64,000 nucleotides of DNA, from contig LNFK01000033.1 of assembly GCA_001464315.1 (NCBI GenBank), forward strand, positions 1 to 64,000, in the 5' to 3' direction. Below, in pieces: positions 31,554-41,489 of this stretch. Each line of letters begins with the position of its first letter. Position 1 is the stretch's first letter. The stretch comes from Sphingomonadales bacterium Ga0077559 (GTDB lineage: Bacteria > Pseudomonadota > Alphaproteobacteria > Sphingomonadales > Sphingomonadaceae). The notes under the pieces are model-generated. The model saw only the letters and a list, made by a program, of their open reading frames with translations, did not search any database and was not told the DNA's origin. A program made the translations under genes and the position numbers.

Positions 31554-33842
31554 ATGCAGGAAAATCAGGTCCAGAACGAACCCCCTTGGTTGCGGGGGCT
31601 AAACCCGCCCCAGCGTGAGGCGGTGCTTACCACCGAAGGCCCAGTACTGCTGCTCGCAGGCGCGGGCACCGGCAAGACGGCGGCGCTCACAGCAAGGATG
31701 GCGCAAATCCTGTATTCGCGGCTCGCCTGGCCCTCCGAAATCCTCGCGGTGACCTTCACCAACAAGGCAGCGCGCGAGATGCGCGAGCGGATCGGCGCCA
31801 TGGTCGGCGAAGCGGTTGAGGGCATGCCGTGGCTTGGTACTTTCCACTCGATTGGCGCGAAAATACTCCGCCGCCACGCCGAAATTATCGGCCTGCAAAG
31901 TAACTTCACGATCATCGACATGGATGATCAAAACCGCCTGCTTAAACAGCTTATCCAGTCTGAGGATATCGACGACAAACGATTTCCGGCAAAGCAACTC
32001 GCCGGCCTGCTCGACAAATGGAAGAATGCGGGAAAATCGCCCGCCGACCTCGACGCCGCTGACGATGAGGCCTTCGCCAATGGCAAGGGCAAGAAGATGT
32101 ACGCGCTGTATCAAGCCCGCCTGCTTGCGCTCAACGCCTGCGATTTCGGCGACTTGCTGCTGCACGGGCTGAACCTGCTCAAGAATAACCGCGACATCCT
32201 CGAGAAATATCAGAGCGAGTTCAAATATATCCTCGTCGATGAATATCAGGACACCAACGCCGTCCAATATCTCTGGCTTCGTTTGCTCGCGCAAAAGCGC
32301 AAGAATATCTGCTGCGTCGGCGATGACGACCAGAGCATCTATTCATGGCGCGGCGCGGAGGTTGCGAACATCCTGCGTTTCGAGAAAGACTTCCCGGGCG
32401 CAAAGATCATCAAGCTTGAGCAAAATTACCGAAGCACACCGCATATCCTCGCCGCAGCATCGGGCCTGATTGATGCGAACAGCAGCCGCCTCGGCAAGAC
32501 CTTATGGACCGAACTCGACGAAGGCGAAAAGGTCCGCATCATAGGCGTGTGGGACGGCCCCGAAGAAGCACGCCGCGTCGGTGAGGAGATCGAGAGCCTT
32601 CAGTTCAAGGGCGAAAGCCTCGATTCCGTCGCCATCCTCGTGCGCGCGCAGCACCAGACGCGCGAATTTGAGGACCGGTTCATTCAGGTCGGGCTCAACT
32701 ACCGCATCGTCGGCGGTTTCCGCTTTTACGAACGCGCCGAAATCCGCGATGCCATCGCTTATCTGCGCGTGGTCAACCAACCCGCCGACGATCTCGCTTT
32801 CGAACGCATCGTCAATGTGCCGAAACGCGGCATTGGGGATAAGGCTGTGGAAAAGATCCACATCGTCGCCCGCGCCGAACGCGCGCCGCTGTCGATCGCT
32901 GCTGCCCGCCTTGTCGGCACCGACGAGCTGACCGGCAAGGCGCGCAAGTCATTGGCCGACCTCGTCGTCGACATCGCACGTTGGCGCGACGAGGCATCAC
33001 GCTCGACGCCCGCCGACCTGACGCGCATCATCATGGACGAAAGCGGCTACACTTCCGTTTTGCAAGCCGAACGCAGCGTCGAGGCCTCGGGCCGCCTCGA
33101 AAACCTGAACGAACTTGCGCGCGCGATGGAGGAATATGAAACGCTCGGTGATTTCCTCGAGCATGTCAGCCTGGTGATGGACAATGACCGCGGCGACACC
33201 GGCGCGAGCATCACAATCATGACCATCCACGCCGCAAAGGGCCTAGAATATGACAATGTGTTTCTGGTCGGGTGGGAAGACGGCATCTTCCCCTCACAAC
33301 GCGCGCTCGACGAAGGTGGGCTGGCGTCACTGGAGGAAGAACGCCGCCTGGCCTATGTCGCGATCACGCGGGCAAAGCGCAAATGCACGATCATCCACGC
33401 AGCCAACCGCCGCATTTACGGCCAGTGGACCAGCAGCATCCCAAGCCGCTTCATCGAAGAACTCCCGCTCGACCATATCGAGGCAGAGCAAACGATGACC
33501 GGCGGCGCGTCCCTATGGCGCGCAAATTGGAATGAACAGGCCGACCCTTTCGCGCATCTGGCTGCCGCGAACCAAGGCCGCAGCAACGCAAGAGGCCCCG
33601 GCTGGCAACGCGCGGCGACGAGTGGAGGGTTCAATCCAAGACCGCAGCGCGTGGCTGAAAACACGCGGAGCGCGGTGAGTTTGGGCAACAAGGGCCGAAG
33701 CGACCTGAGCGTCGGGATGCGCGTGTTCCACGAGAAGTTCGGTTATGGCGAGATTGCGGAGATTGAAGGCAACAAGCTGGAGATCGACTTCGAAAAGGCC
33801 GGACGGAAGCGGGTTATGGATAGTTTTGTGAGCGTGGGGTGA
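31554..33842 (+). CDS. UvrD/PcrA-family ATP-dependent DNA helicase
   Basis: LNPPQREAVLTTEGPVLLLAGAGTGKTAALTARMA, VDEYQDTNAVQYLWLRLLA, GDDDQSIYSWRGAE, TIHAAKGLEYDNVFLVGWEDGIFPS. Confidence 0.95.
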   Translation: MQENQVQNEPPWLRGLNPPQREAVLTTEGPVLLLAGAGTGKTAALTARMAQILYSRLAWPSEILAVTFTNKAAREMRERIGAMVGEAVEGMPWLGTFHSIGAKILRRHAEIIGLQSNFTIIDMDDQNRLLKQLIQSEDIDDKRFPAKQLAGLLDKWKNAGKSPADLDAADDEAFANGKGKKMYALYQARLLALNACDFGDLLLHGLNLLKNNRDILEKYQSEFKYILVDEYQDTNAVQYLWLRLLAQKRKNICCVGDDDQSIYSWRGAEVANILRFEKDFPGAKIIKLEQNYRSTPHILAAASGLIDANSSRLGKTLWTELDEGEKVRIIGVWDGPEEARRVGEEIESLQFKGESLDSVAILVRAQHQTREFEDRFIQVGLNYRIVGGFRFYERAEIRDAIAYLRVVNQPADDLAFERIVNVPKRGIGDKAVEKIHIVARAERAPLSIAAARLVGTDELTGKARKSLADLVVDIARWRDEASRSTPADLTRIIMDESGYTSVLQAERSVEASGRLENLNELARAMEEYETLGDFLEHVSLVMDNDRGDTGASITIMTIHAAKGLEYDNVFLVGWEDGIFPSQRALDEGGLASLEEERRLAYVAITRAKRKCTIIHAANRRIYGQWTSSIPSRFIEELPLDHIEAEQTMTGGASLWRANWNEQADPFAHLAAANQGRSNARGPGWQRAATSGGFNPRPQRVAENTRSAVSLGNKGRSDLSVGMRVFHEKFGYGEIAEIEGNKLEIDFEKAGRKRVMDSFVSVG

Positions 33843-34019
33843 GGAACGGCTGTTCTGCATATTATCATTTTTAAGAATCACAACGACATTAGCTTAAGCA
33901 ATCAATTCTCCAAACCAGCAGCCAGATTTTATCGCCTTGCCCCTAAATTCATTGAATAATTTTCCGTAATCCAGATGTCGCCTTGTATCGGCGCAACCAT
34001 TTGGACTGTGACCAGCGAT

Positions 34020-34673
34020 ATGAGTTTAAATCAGCCAATCCTCTCTCCGCTGCCCCTTGCGGAATCCTTCGAAGCGGCAATTGTGGATCGTCGGAAAGCG
34101 GAACGGCAGTTATCGGTTTTTCTCTCCGCAAAATTGATGGTCAATGCCTTGGAGTGTCCGTGCCGGATTCAGAACCTATCTTCCCATGGAGCCAAGATCG
34201 AAACGCCGCTGGATTTGCGCATTGCAGAAGCAGTGACGATCGAGTTTCGGTCTGACCTTATTGCGCAGGGAAAGGTCCGGTGGCGGCAGGATAGTTCCGC
34301 AGGAATCGAATTCGCCGACAGATTTGATATCGACCGGCTGCTGAAAAGAATTATGCCTACCATATCTCGAGTGAAGCCGCGATCGCCGCGTTACCAATGC
34401 GCCATTGCAGCGACAATCACCAATGATGACGTCGATTATCTGTGTGAGGTCATCGATATCTCGACATCAGGATTGAAAGTATCCGGCTCAGGTCGATTGC
34501 GTCGTGGCGAAATCGTCACGGTTAAGGTCGAAGCCCTGCCACCGCATAAGGCGAAAGTGATTTGGTTTGAAGGCGATCATTGCGGCCTCAAGCTGCAAAA
34601 CCCCTTCACCTATGACGAAATCAGAGGGCGGCTGCTTATGGGGTTACCACTTACAGTTGGTGGCCGCTCGTGA
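34020..34673 (+). CDS. Tandem PilZ-domain protein (predicted c-di-GMP receptor)
   Basis: First copy: RRKAERQ...IQNLSSHGAKIE (RxxxR...NxSxxG). Second copy: RSPRYQ...VIDISTSGLKVS (DxSxxG, altered arginine spacing). Confidence 0.8.
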   Translation: MSLNQPILSPLPLAESFEAAIVDRRKAERQLSVFLSAKLMVNALECPCRIQNLSSHGAKIETPLDLRIAEAVTIEFRSDLIAQGKVRWRQDSSAGIEFADRFDIDRLLKRIMPTISRVKPRSPRYQCAIAATITNDDVDYLCEVIDISTSGLKVSGSGRLRRGEIVTVKVEALPPHKAKVIWFEGDHCGLKLQNPFTYDEIRGRLLMGLPLTVGGRS

Positions 34674-35929
34674 TTGTTCGCGTGCCAATCGATCAATTGC
34701 AAATTGGTATGTTTGTGCACGAGCTTGACCTGTCCTGGCACCGCCATCCCTTTCTGTTCAACAAATTCACGCTGCGATCCCAAAGAGAGATTGACGCGAT
34801 TTCGGAAACTGGCCTGCAATTTGTGGCCGTCGATATCACTAGGGGCATTGCGCCGCCCAAAATGCCCGGGCGAAAAACCGTTGGAGTCTCCGGTACCCGG
34901 CTCGATTCATCATCAGCTGCCGCTCAACCTGCCCGGCCGATTCCGCCAATATGCTCCAAGCTGGATCATGAACAGGAAGTGCGCAAGGCATCAAAACTCA
35001 TCAGCAAGTCAAAAAAGTCAGTGCTTAAATTGTTCGATGATGCTCGCCTTGGCAGAGCGGTAAACCACAAGAAAATGGTGCCGCTGATCGACCAGATTCT
35101 GGAAACCGTCGACAAGGACCCGTCGATCATCCTCAATGTTGCGCGGCTCAAAACGAAGGACGAATATACTTATCTACATTCGGTTTCGGTCTGCGCACTG
35201 ATGATGAATTTCGCGCGAAGGCTCAATCTGGGCGAGGATAAGGTGCGCGAACTCGGTATGGCGGGAATGCTTCACGACGTGGGAAAAATGGTCGTTCCCG
35301 AAATGATTCTGAACAAGCCGGGAAGGCTTGAGAATGACGAAATCGATATCGTCAGAACGCATCCTGCGATGGGGCACCAGATTTTATCCGCGTCCAAAAA
35401 CATCCACCCCACAGCGCTTGACGTCTGCCTAAATCACCACGAAAAAATGGATGGAACGGGCTACCCTAGCAAGCTCGACGGCAATGAGCTCAGCCTTGCC
35501 GCGCGCATGGCGGCGATATGCGACGTCTATGATGCCGTTACCTCGCAACGATCATATAATCAGCCATGGAGCGCATCGGAAGCTTTGGCGAGAATGCAGC
35601 AATGGACCGGCCATTTCGACCAGATTTTATTGCGTTCATTCATCGAAAGCCTCGGCATCATGCCCAAGGGATCGGTCGTCCGGCTTAGCAACCGTTCTTT
35701 GGCGATCGTAATCGGCGAAGACCCAGGTGATTTTGCGCAAGCCAAGGTGCGATCATTCTACGACCTTGAACGGCGAGACACAATCAATCCGTGCGACATT
35801 CAGCTTTCAAGAGCGCGACCCGATGTGAGTATCGTCTGTCAGGAAGATCCTAAAAAATTCGGTTTCAAGGATGATGAGCTTGTTGCGATCGCCGCCCTCG
35901 AAAATGTCCGAACGCTGGATTTGCTATAG
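34670..35929 (+). CDS. DUF3391 + HD-GYP domain protein (predicted c-di-GMP phosphodiesterase)
   Basis: VRVPIDQLQIGMFVHELDLSW; GMLHDVGKMVVPEMILNKPGRL; LNHHEKMDGTGYPSKLDG. GTG start overlapping the PilZ stop (GTGA). Confidence 0.93.
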   Translation: MIVRVPIDQLQIGMFVHELDLSWHRHPFLFNKFTLRSQREIDAISETGLQFVAVDITRGIAPPKMPGRKTVGVSGTRLDSSSAAAQPARPIPPICSKLDHEQEVRKASKLISKSKKSVLKLFDDARLGRAVNHKKMVPLIDQILETVDKDPSIILNVARLKTKDEYTYLHSVSVCALMMNFARRLNLGEDKVRELGMAGMLHDVGKMVVPEMILNKPGRLENDEIDIVRTHPAMGHQILSASKNIHPTALDVCLNHHEKMDGTGYPSKLDGNELSLAARMAAICDVYDAVTSQRSYNQPWSASEALARMQQWTGHFDQILLRSFIESLGIMPKGSVVRLSNRSLAIVIGEDPGDFAQAKVRSFYDLERRDTINPCDIQLSRARPDVSIVCQEDPKKFGFKDDELVAIAALENVRTLDLL

Positions 35930-36089
35930 TGCTTAAAACTCCGGCATCGCTCGGTCCGAGCTCTGGCGCGCTGCCAAAATCAACGCCTTTAACCGCTCCC
36001 CCTGCAAACCAGGCTGGACGATTGCACTGATGGAACTTGGCTGCCCCTCGCCCGTTTGCCTTGCTCCCCCTTTCCCAAGGAACAATCGT

Positions 36090-36980
36090 ATGGCCTATGC
36101 AGAAACCCGTGACGGCACCAAAATCTATTACAAGGATTGGGGCGCCGGCAATCCCGTCATCCTGATCCATGGCTGGCCCTTGTCGTCGGACAGCTGGGAC
36201 GCTGTTGCCGATGCGCTCGCCAATGCCGGGCACCGCGTCATTGCCTATGACCGGCGCGGGTTCGGGCGGTCGGACCAGATGTGGGACGGCTATGATTATG
36301 ATACGTTTGCCGACGATCTGGCCGATGTTATGAAGGCGAGCGGCGCGACCGAGAATGTGACTTTGGTCGGCTTCTCGATGGGCGGCGGCGAAGTCGCGCG
36401 CTATATGTCGCTGCACAATGGCGCGGGCGTGGTTCGCGCGGCGCTAATCGCGTCGGTGGTGCCTTATATGCTGCAGACTGACGATAATCCCGACGGCGTT
36501 CCTCAGGAAACATTCGAACAGATGACGCAGGGCATGCTCGATGACCGGCCAGCGTTCATGAAAACATTCCTCAACGACTTTTTCGGCGTCGGCTGGCTAA
36601 GCAAACCCGTAAGTAGCGCGGTGCTCGACTGGGCATGGGGCTTGACAATGCAAGCGGGGTTGCGGCCGACGCTTAAGGCTGCCGAGGCGTTTGCGACCAC
36701 CGATTTTCGCGGTGACCTGCCTTCGATCAATGTCCCGACGCTGATCATCCACGGCACTGCGGACAAAACCGTGCCGATCGATGCCACTGCGCGCATGGCG
36801 GCTTCGCTGATCGATGATGTCCAGCTCGTCGAATATGAAGGTTCGCCGCACGGGATTTTCGAAACCGACCGGGACCGACTGATCGGCGACCTTATGGCGT
36901 TTTTGAACAATGAAGACGTAGGCGTGCATGAAATTCAGGAGCAGTTGATCGACCCGGTTCTGCCGATGGGCACCTTTTAA
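36090..36980 (+). CDS. Alpha/beta hydrolase (haloperoxidase-like)
   Basis: GNPVILIHGWPLSSDSWDAVADALANAGHRVIAYDRRGFGRS; GFSMGGGEVARYM; HGTADKTVPI. Confidence 0.9.
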   Translation: MAYAETRDGTKIYYKDWGAGNPVILIHGWPLSSDSWDAVADALANAGHRVIAYDRRGFGRSDQMWDGYDYDTFADDLADVMKASGATENVTLVGFSMGGGEVARYMSLHNGAGVVRAALIASVVPYMLQTDDNPDGVPQETFEQMTQGMLDDRPAFMKTFLNDFFGVGWLSKPVSSAVLDWAWGLTMQAGLRPTLKAAEAFATTDFRGDLPSINVPTLIIHGTADKTVPIDATARMAASLIDDVQLVEYEGSPHGIFETDRDRLIGDLMAFLNNEDVGVHEIQEQLIDPVLPMGTF

Positions 36981-36992
36981 TTCAGCAATCGC

Positions 36993-37018
36993 GCCGGGCA
37001 CGACGAACCGTGCCCGGC
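36993..37018 (+). other. Perfect 10-bp hairpin after alpha/beta hydrolase gene
   Basis: GCCGGGCACG-acgaac-CGTGCCCGGC, no T tract. Confidence 0.5.
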
Positions 37019-37100
37019 ATGCGATGACCTATTGTCAACTAAATTAGTTATGATACGACATTACATGGCGACATCGAGTCGCTGTAATGGAGAGAATGTC

Positions 37101-38024
37101 ATGCAAAGACATAGCGCGTATCTCATCTTAGTCCCCACCCTCCTCCTCGCCGCCTGTTCAGGCGGTGGCGGAGGCGCTAATGAAGAAGCCATTGCCGAGA
37201 CCGTTACAAGCGACGTCGTGCAAATGGGAATGCCACAAGAGGCCGCTGACGCATCGGCGATGAAGCCACCTGGTATCCCCGCCAGCGCCGCCCCAAACCT
37301 GGCCTTTGAATATCGCTACGCCTTCAAGCTGCCCGACGAGAAAATCGGCGCTGTGCAGGAGGAGCATGCCGAGGCCTGCGAAGTACTTGGTTCGGCGCGG
37401 TGCCAGATTATCGACTATAAATATGATCAGGCAGACGAGAATGATGTCGAAGCGATGCTCGCCTTCAAACTCGACCCCGCCATTGCCCGCAAGTTCGGCC
37501 GCGATGCCATTGCCAGCGTCGAAAAGGCCGAGGGAGTGCTTGCCGACGGCAATGTTACTGGAACCAATGTCGGCGGGCAAATCGAGGACTCGCAGGGGCG
37601 CAGCGCGTTGCTGCAGGCACAGTTGGAGCGGCTCGAGCAACGTCTAAAAGTCAAGCTGCCGCCCAAGGAACGCGCGTCGTTGCAGGAACGCGCCGAGGAA
37701 ATCCGGCGTGAGCTCGATAATGAGGCCAATGGCCGCGGAAAGGGTGAGATTCAGCTCGCGATGACACCAGTGCAATTCACCTACACCAGCGACGGCGGCG
37801 TTCCGGGCTTTGGCAAGGATAATCCCTTCGCCAGTGCATTCGACGTCAGCGCGACCAGCTTTGCGACAATGATCAGCTTTGTGCTGATGATCGCGGGGGC
37901 GCTAGCGCCTTGGGCGTTGTTGTTGTTCCTTGTGGTGCTCGCTTTGCGCTCCAACGCCGCAAGCGGCATCCGCCGATGGTGGAACCGGAATACGCCGCTC
38001 GCCGACCAGCCTGCCAATGACTAG
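37101..38024 (+). CDS. DUF4349-like lipoprotein
   Basis: MQRHSAYLILVPTLLLAACSGGGGG lipobox; FEYRYAFKLPDEKIGAVQEEHAEACEVLG; coiled region RLEQRLKVKLPPKERASLQERAEEIRREL; C-terminal TM. Confidence 0.75.
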   Translation: MQRHSAYLILVPTLLLAACSGGGGGANEEAIAETVTSDVVQMGMPQEAADASAMKPPGIPASAAPNLAFEYRYAFKLPDEKIGAVQEEHAEACEVLGSARCQIIDYKYDQADENDVEAMLAFKLDPAIARKFGRDAIASVEKAEGVLADGNVTGTNVGGQIEDSQGRSALLQAQLERLEQRLKVKLPPKERASLQERAEEIRRELDNEANGRGKGEIQLAMTPVQFTYTSDGGVPGFGKDNPFASAFDVSATSFATMISFVLMIAGALAPWALLLFLVVLALRSNAASGIRRWWNRNTPLADQPAND

Positions 38025-38100
38025 GCAAGGCTAAGATAAAATGCCAAGGCTTCGGCGATGAACATTGCATCCATCATCGCCGAAGCCCGCGCAGCCTTGC
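38025..38100 (+). promoter_or_regulatory. Composite hairpin sequestering the start codon and likely SD of the aspartyl/asparaginyl hydroxylase-like gene
   Basis: Inner 14-bp perfect arms GGCTTCGGCGATGA (38048-38061)/TCATCGCCGAAGCC (38074-38087), ATG at 38058; outer GCAAGGCT (38025-38032)/AGCCTTGC (38093-38100). Confidence 0.55.
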
Positions 38101-39197
38101 AGCGCCGCGACGGAGCGCAAGCCAGACGCTTGCTTGGCGAGCTCAATGATACAGACATGCCGTGGATATTGCTCGCACAGGTATGCAACGCAACGGGCGA
38201 TACTACGGGCGAAGAATTGGCTCTGCAAAGGCAATTGGAGACCGAACCTCGCCATTTACCCGCGCTGATCCTGACTGGTGAATTGAAGGCGCGGCTGGGC
38301 GATGACCGTGCTGCCAATTCCTTTTTTCAGGCGGCGCTCAATCAGGCTGGGGTAATGTCCGATGTCCCTGCAGCACTTCATCCGATGCTGGTGCGCGCGC
38401 AGGAATTTATCGCGACAACGCAGAAACGCTTCGAAAGCCATTTGCTCGAACAACTGAACAAGAGTGGTCTTGCCAGCGAGGGCCGTGTTGGCACAGCCAT
38501 CGACATGCTGCTCGGCAAGAAGCAGCTGTATTTGCAAGAGCCATCGAGTTTCTATTTCCCTGGCCTCCCGCAGCGACAATTTTACGAGCGTGATGAATTT
38601 GAGTGGCTGGCAGACGTCGAAGCCGCCGTTCCAGCCATGCGTGACGAATTGCTCTCGGTGCTGGCCGACGGTGAGGATTTTGCGCCCTATGTCGAGGCCA
38701 GTGGCGATCGCCCGCGCGCGGCCAACTCGCTGCTTGACGACCCCAGTTGGGGTGCGTTTTATTTTTGGCGTAACGGCAAAAGGGTTGCCGAAAATACCAA
38801 CAGATGTCCGGCAACGACGGCTGCGCTTGAGCTCGCGCCGATGCCGGACATCGACCAACGCTCACCGATCGCTTTGTGGTCTCTGCTCAAATCGGGCACG
38901 CATATCCAGCCGCATCACGGTTTATTGAACACCCGCCTGATCTGCCATGTGCCATTGATCGTCCCTGGCGATTGCGCACTTCGTGTCGGCAACGAGACGC
39001 GCGAATGGCGCGAGGGAGAGGCTCTGATTTTTGACGACAGTTTTGAGCATGAGGCGTGGAACCGCAGCGGCACCTCCCGCGTCGTTTTATTGTTCGAAAT
39101 CTGGAGGCCTGAAATTTCGGTGGAAGAACGCGCCGCGCTGACCGCTATCTTCGAGACAATCAACGACTATCAAGGTGTACCCGAAGACCGTGGATAA
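38058..39197 (+). CDS. TPR-like + aspartyl/asparaginyl beta-hydroxylase family protein
   Basis: C-terminal SLLKSGTHIQPHHGLLNTRLICHVPLIVPGDCALRVGNETREWREGEALIFDDSFEHEAWNRSG matches the AspH-type cupin with two His ligands. Confidence 0.88.
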   Translation: MNIASIIAEARAALQRRDGAQARRLLGELNDTDMPWILLAQVCNATGDTTGEELALQRQLETEPRHLPALILTGELKARLGDDRAANSFFQAALNQAGVMSDVPAALHPMLVRAQEFIATTQKRFESHLLEQLNKSGLASEGRVGTAIDMLLGKKQLYLQEPSSFYFPGLPQRQFYERDEFEWLADVEAAVPAMRDELLSVLADGEDFAPYVEASGDRPRAANSLLDDPSWGAFYFWRNGKRVAENTNRCPATTAALELAPMPDIDQRSPIALWSLLKSGTHIQPHHGLLNTRLICHVPLIVPGDCALRVGNETREWREGEALIFDDSFEHEAWNRSGTSRVVLLFEIWRPEISVEERAALTAIFETINDYQGVPEDRG

Positions 39198-40527
39198 AGC
39201 GAGCCCATCTCAACCAGATATCCATCCGCTATCGATACCCGACTTCCGCTTTTACTGGATGGCGCGGTTCATGGCAGTGTTGGCGACGATGGGTATGGTC
39301 GTGGTGATCGCTTATCAGGCCTATGACATCGCGCGCAGCGATTATGGCATGTCGATCCGCGAGGCTTCGTTGCAGCTCGGTTTGCTCGGGCTGTTCCAGT
39401 TCATTCCCTTAGCGTTGCTGACGCCTGTTGCGGGCTGGGCGGCGGACCGGTGGGAGCGGCGGACCGTGGCCCGGGTGGCGAACAGCATCGATATGCTGGT
39501 CGCGCTGGCGTTGGGCTGGTTTACCTACAGCGATGGTCTGACATTGCCCCTCCTGTATATCTTTGCCGCATTGCATGGCGTTGCAAGGGTTTTCGTCGGA
39601 CCTTCAATGTCTGCAATTGCGCCGAACATCGTTCCGCCAGCGTCGTTACCGCGCGCCATCGCGATGAGCTCGATTGCCTGGCAGATCGGCTCGGTATTTG
39701 GACCAGCGGCTGGTGGATTGCTGTTTGCGGCAAACCCGTCGGCACCTTATTGGGCATCTGCTGCATTGCTATTGTTCGCTTCCATAAGCCTGAGCTGCGT
39801 CAAACCCGTCTTCCCTCCGCAAATGCATCGCGACATTCATCCGGTCCGCCAGATGATCGACGGCGTGCGCTATACTTGGTCAGAGCGTTTCTTGCTCGGC
39901 GCGATTACGCTCGATCTGTTCGCGGTATTGCTGGCGGGTGCGACGGCAATGCTGCCCGTTTACGCGCGCGACATATTGATGGTGGGGCCGGACGGGCTTG
40001 GGCAATTGCGTGCGGCTCCAGCGGCGGGCGCGTCGCTAGTCGCACTAATACTCACATTCCGGCCATTGCGGCATAATGTCGGTAGCAAGATGCTATGGGC
40101 CGTGGTCGTCTTCGGATTTGCGACTATCGGCTTTGGTCTCAGCCACGTGATCGGCGAGAATGTGTTCGGCAATGGCAGGATCGCAATGCTCCACATGGGT
40201 GCTGGCATGGCGGTGGCGCTTGTCATGCTGGTGTTACTTGGTGCGTCGGACATGCTCTCGGTCTATGTCCGCTCCTCATTGGTTCAACTAAATACCCCCG
40301 ACGTCATGCGCGGACGCGTCAGTTCGGTGTCGGGCCTTGCGATTTCCGCGTCAAACGAATTGGGTGAATTGCAATCGGGCCTCGCCGCAGCTTTACTTGG
40401 GCCGGTAGGAGCAGTTGTTTTTGGCGGCGTCGGTGCCATAATGGTAACAGGCATATGGGCGTGGCTGTTCCCCGAACTCAAAAACGCCCGGACATTCGAG
40501 CCGCAATATAGAGGAAAAAGTCCATGA
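39190..40527 (+). CDS. MFS transporter (enterobactin-exporter-like/DUF894 style)
   Basis: [86 protein letters not shown]. Start uncertain (GTG 39190 or ATG 39175). Confidence 0.82.
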   Translation: MDKASPSQPDIHPLSIPDFRFYWMARFMAVLATMGMVVVIAYQAYDIARSDYGMSIREASLQLGLLGLFQFIPLALLTPVAGWAADRWERRTVARVANSIDMLVALALGWFTYSDGLTLPLLYIFAALHGVARVFVGPSMSAIAPNIVPPASLPRAIAMSSIAWQIGSVFGPAAGGLLFAANPSAPYWASAALLLFASISLSCVKPVFPPQMHRDIHPVRQMIDGVRYTWSERFLLGAITLDLFAVLLAGATAMLPVYARDILMVGPDGLGQLRAAPAAGASLVALILTFRPLRHNVGSKMLWAVVVFGFATIGFGLSHVIGENVFGNGRIAMLHMGAGMAVALVMLVLLGASDMLSVYVRSSLVQLNTPDVMRGRVSSVSGLAISASNELGELQSGLAAALLGPVGAVVFGGVGAIMVTGIWAWLFPELKNARTFEPQYRGKSP

Positions 40528-41444
40528 AAGCACAATCCATCCTCGAAACCATTGGTAACAGCCCGCACATAAGGCTGAACCGGATGTTTCCAAACGCGGA
40601 AGTCTGGGTGAAGTCGGAGCGATCCAACCCGGGCGGCTCGATCAAGGACCGTATCGGTCTCGCGATGATCGAGGCGGCAGAAAAGGATGGAAGCCTGAAA
40701 CCCGGCGGCACGATTATTGAGCCCACCTCCGGTAACACTGGTGTTGGGCTTGCAATGGTTGCGGCGGTTAAGGGCTATAGGCTTATCCTCGTCATGCCCG
40801 AATCGATGTCACTCGAGCGGCGCCGGTTGATGCTCGCTTATGGTGCGAGTTTTGACCTTACGCCGCGCGAAAAAGGCATGAAAGGCGCGATTGAACGTGC
40901 GATGGAACTGGTTGCCGGAACGGCTAATTCTTGGATGCCGCAGCAGTTTGAGAACCCCGCGAACATCGATGTACATGTCCGGACGACTTCGCAGGAAATC
41001 CTTGCAGACTTTGCCGATGCGCCAATTGATGCGCTGATTACCGGAGTAGGTACTGGTGGTCATATCACCGGCTGCGCCGAAGTGTTGAAGAAGGCTTGGC
41101 CGAGTATGAAAGTGTTCGCGGTGGAGCCTACGCTTTCTCCGGTCATCAGCGGCGGTCAACCTGGCCCGCATGCCATTCAGGGTATCGGCGCTGGCTTCAT
41201 ACCAGCCAACCTTCACACTGCGTTGTTAGACGGCGTGATTCAAGTAGACCCTGAGACGGCGAAAGAACATGCGCGCCGTGCGGCACGGGAAGAGGGTATG
41301 CTCGTAGGCATTTCGTCAGGCGCGACGCTTGCCGCGATTGCACAGAAACTGCCTGATTTGCCAGCCGGAAGCCGCGTACTTGGCTTCAACTACGACACCG
41401 GCGAGCGCTATTTGTCAGTGCCAGACTTCCTACCCGTGGAATAA
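40524..41444 (+). CDS. cysK: Cysteine synthase A
   Basis: [56 protein letters not shown]. Confidence 0.95.
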   Translation: MKAQSILETIGNSPHIRLNRMFPNAEVWVKSERSNPGGSIKDRIGLAMIEAAEKDGSLKPGGTIIEPTSGNTGVGLAMVAAVKGYRLILVMPESMSLERRRLMLAYGASFDLTPREKGMKGAIERAMELVAGTANSWMPQQFENPANIDVHVRTTSQEILADFADAPIDALITGVGTGGHITGCAEVLKKAWPSMKVFAVEPTLSPVISGGQPGPHAIQGIGAGFIPANLHTALLDGVIQVDPETAKEHARRAAREEGMLVGISSGATLAAIAQKLPDLPAGSRVLGFNYDTGERYLSVPDFLPVE

Positions 41445-41451
41445 AAGAAAT

Positions 41452-41484
41452 GCGCCGGAGGGAATTGACCTCCTGCGCTTTTTT
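41452..41484 (+). terminator. Intrinsic terminator after cysK
   Basis: GCGCcGGAGG...CCTCCtGCGC followed by TTTTTT. Confidence 0.8.
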
Positions 41485-41489
41485 ATCCG

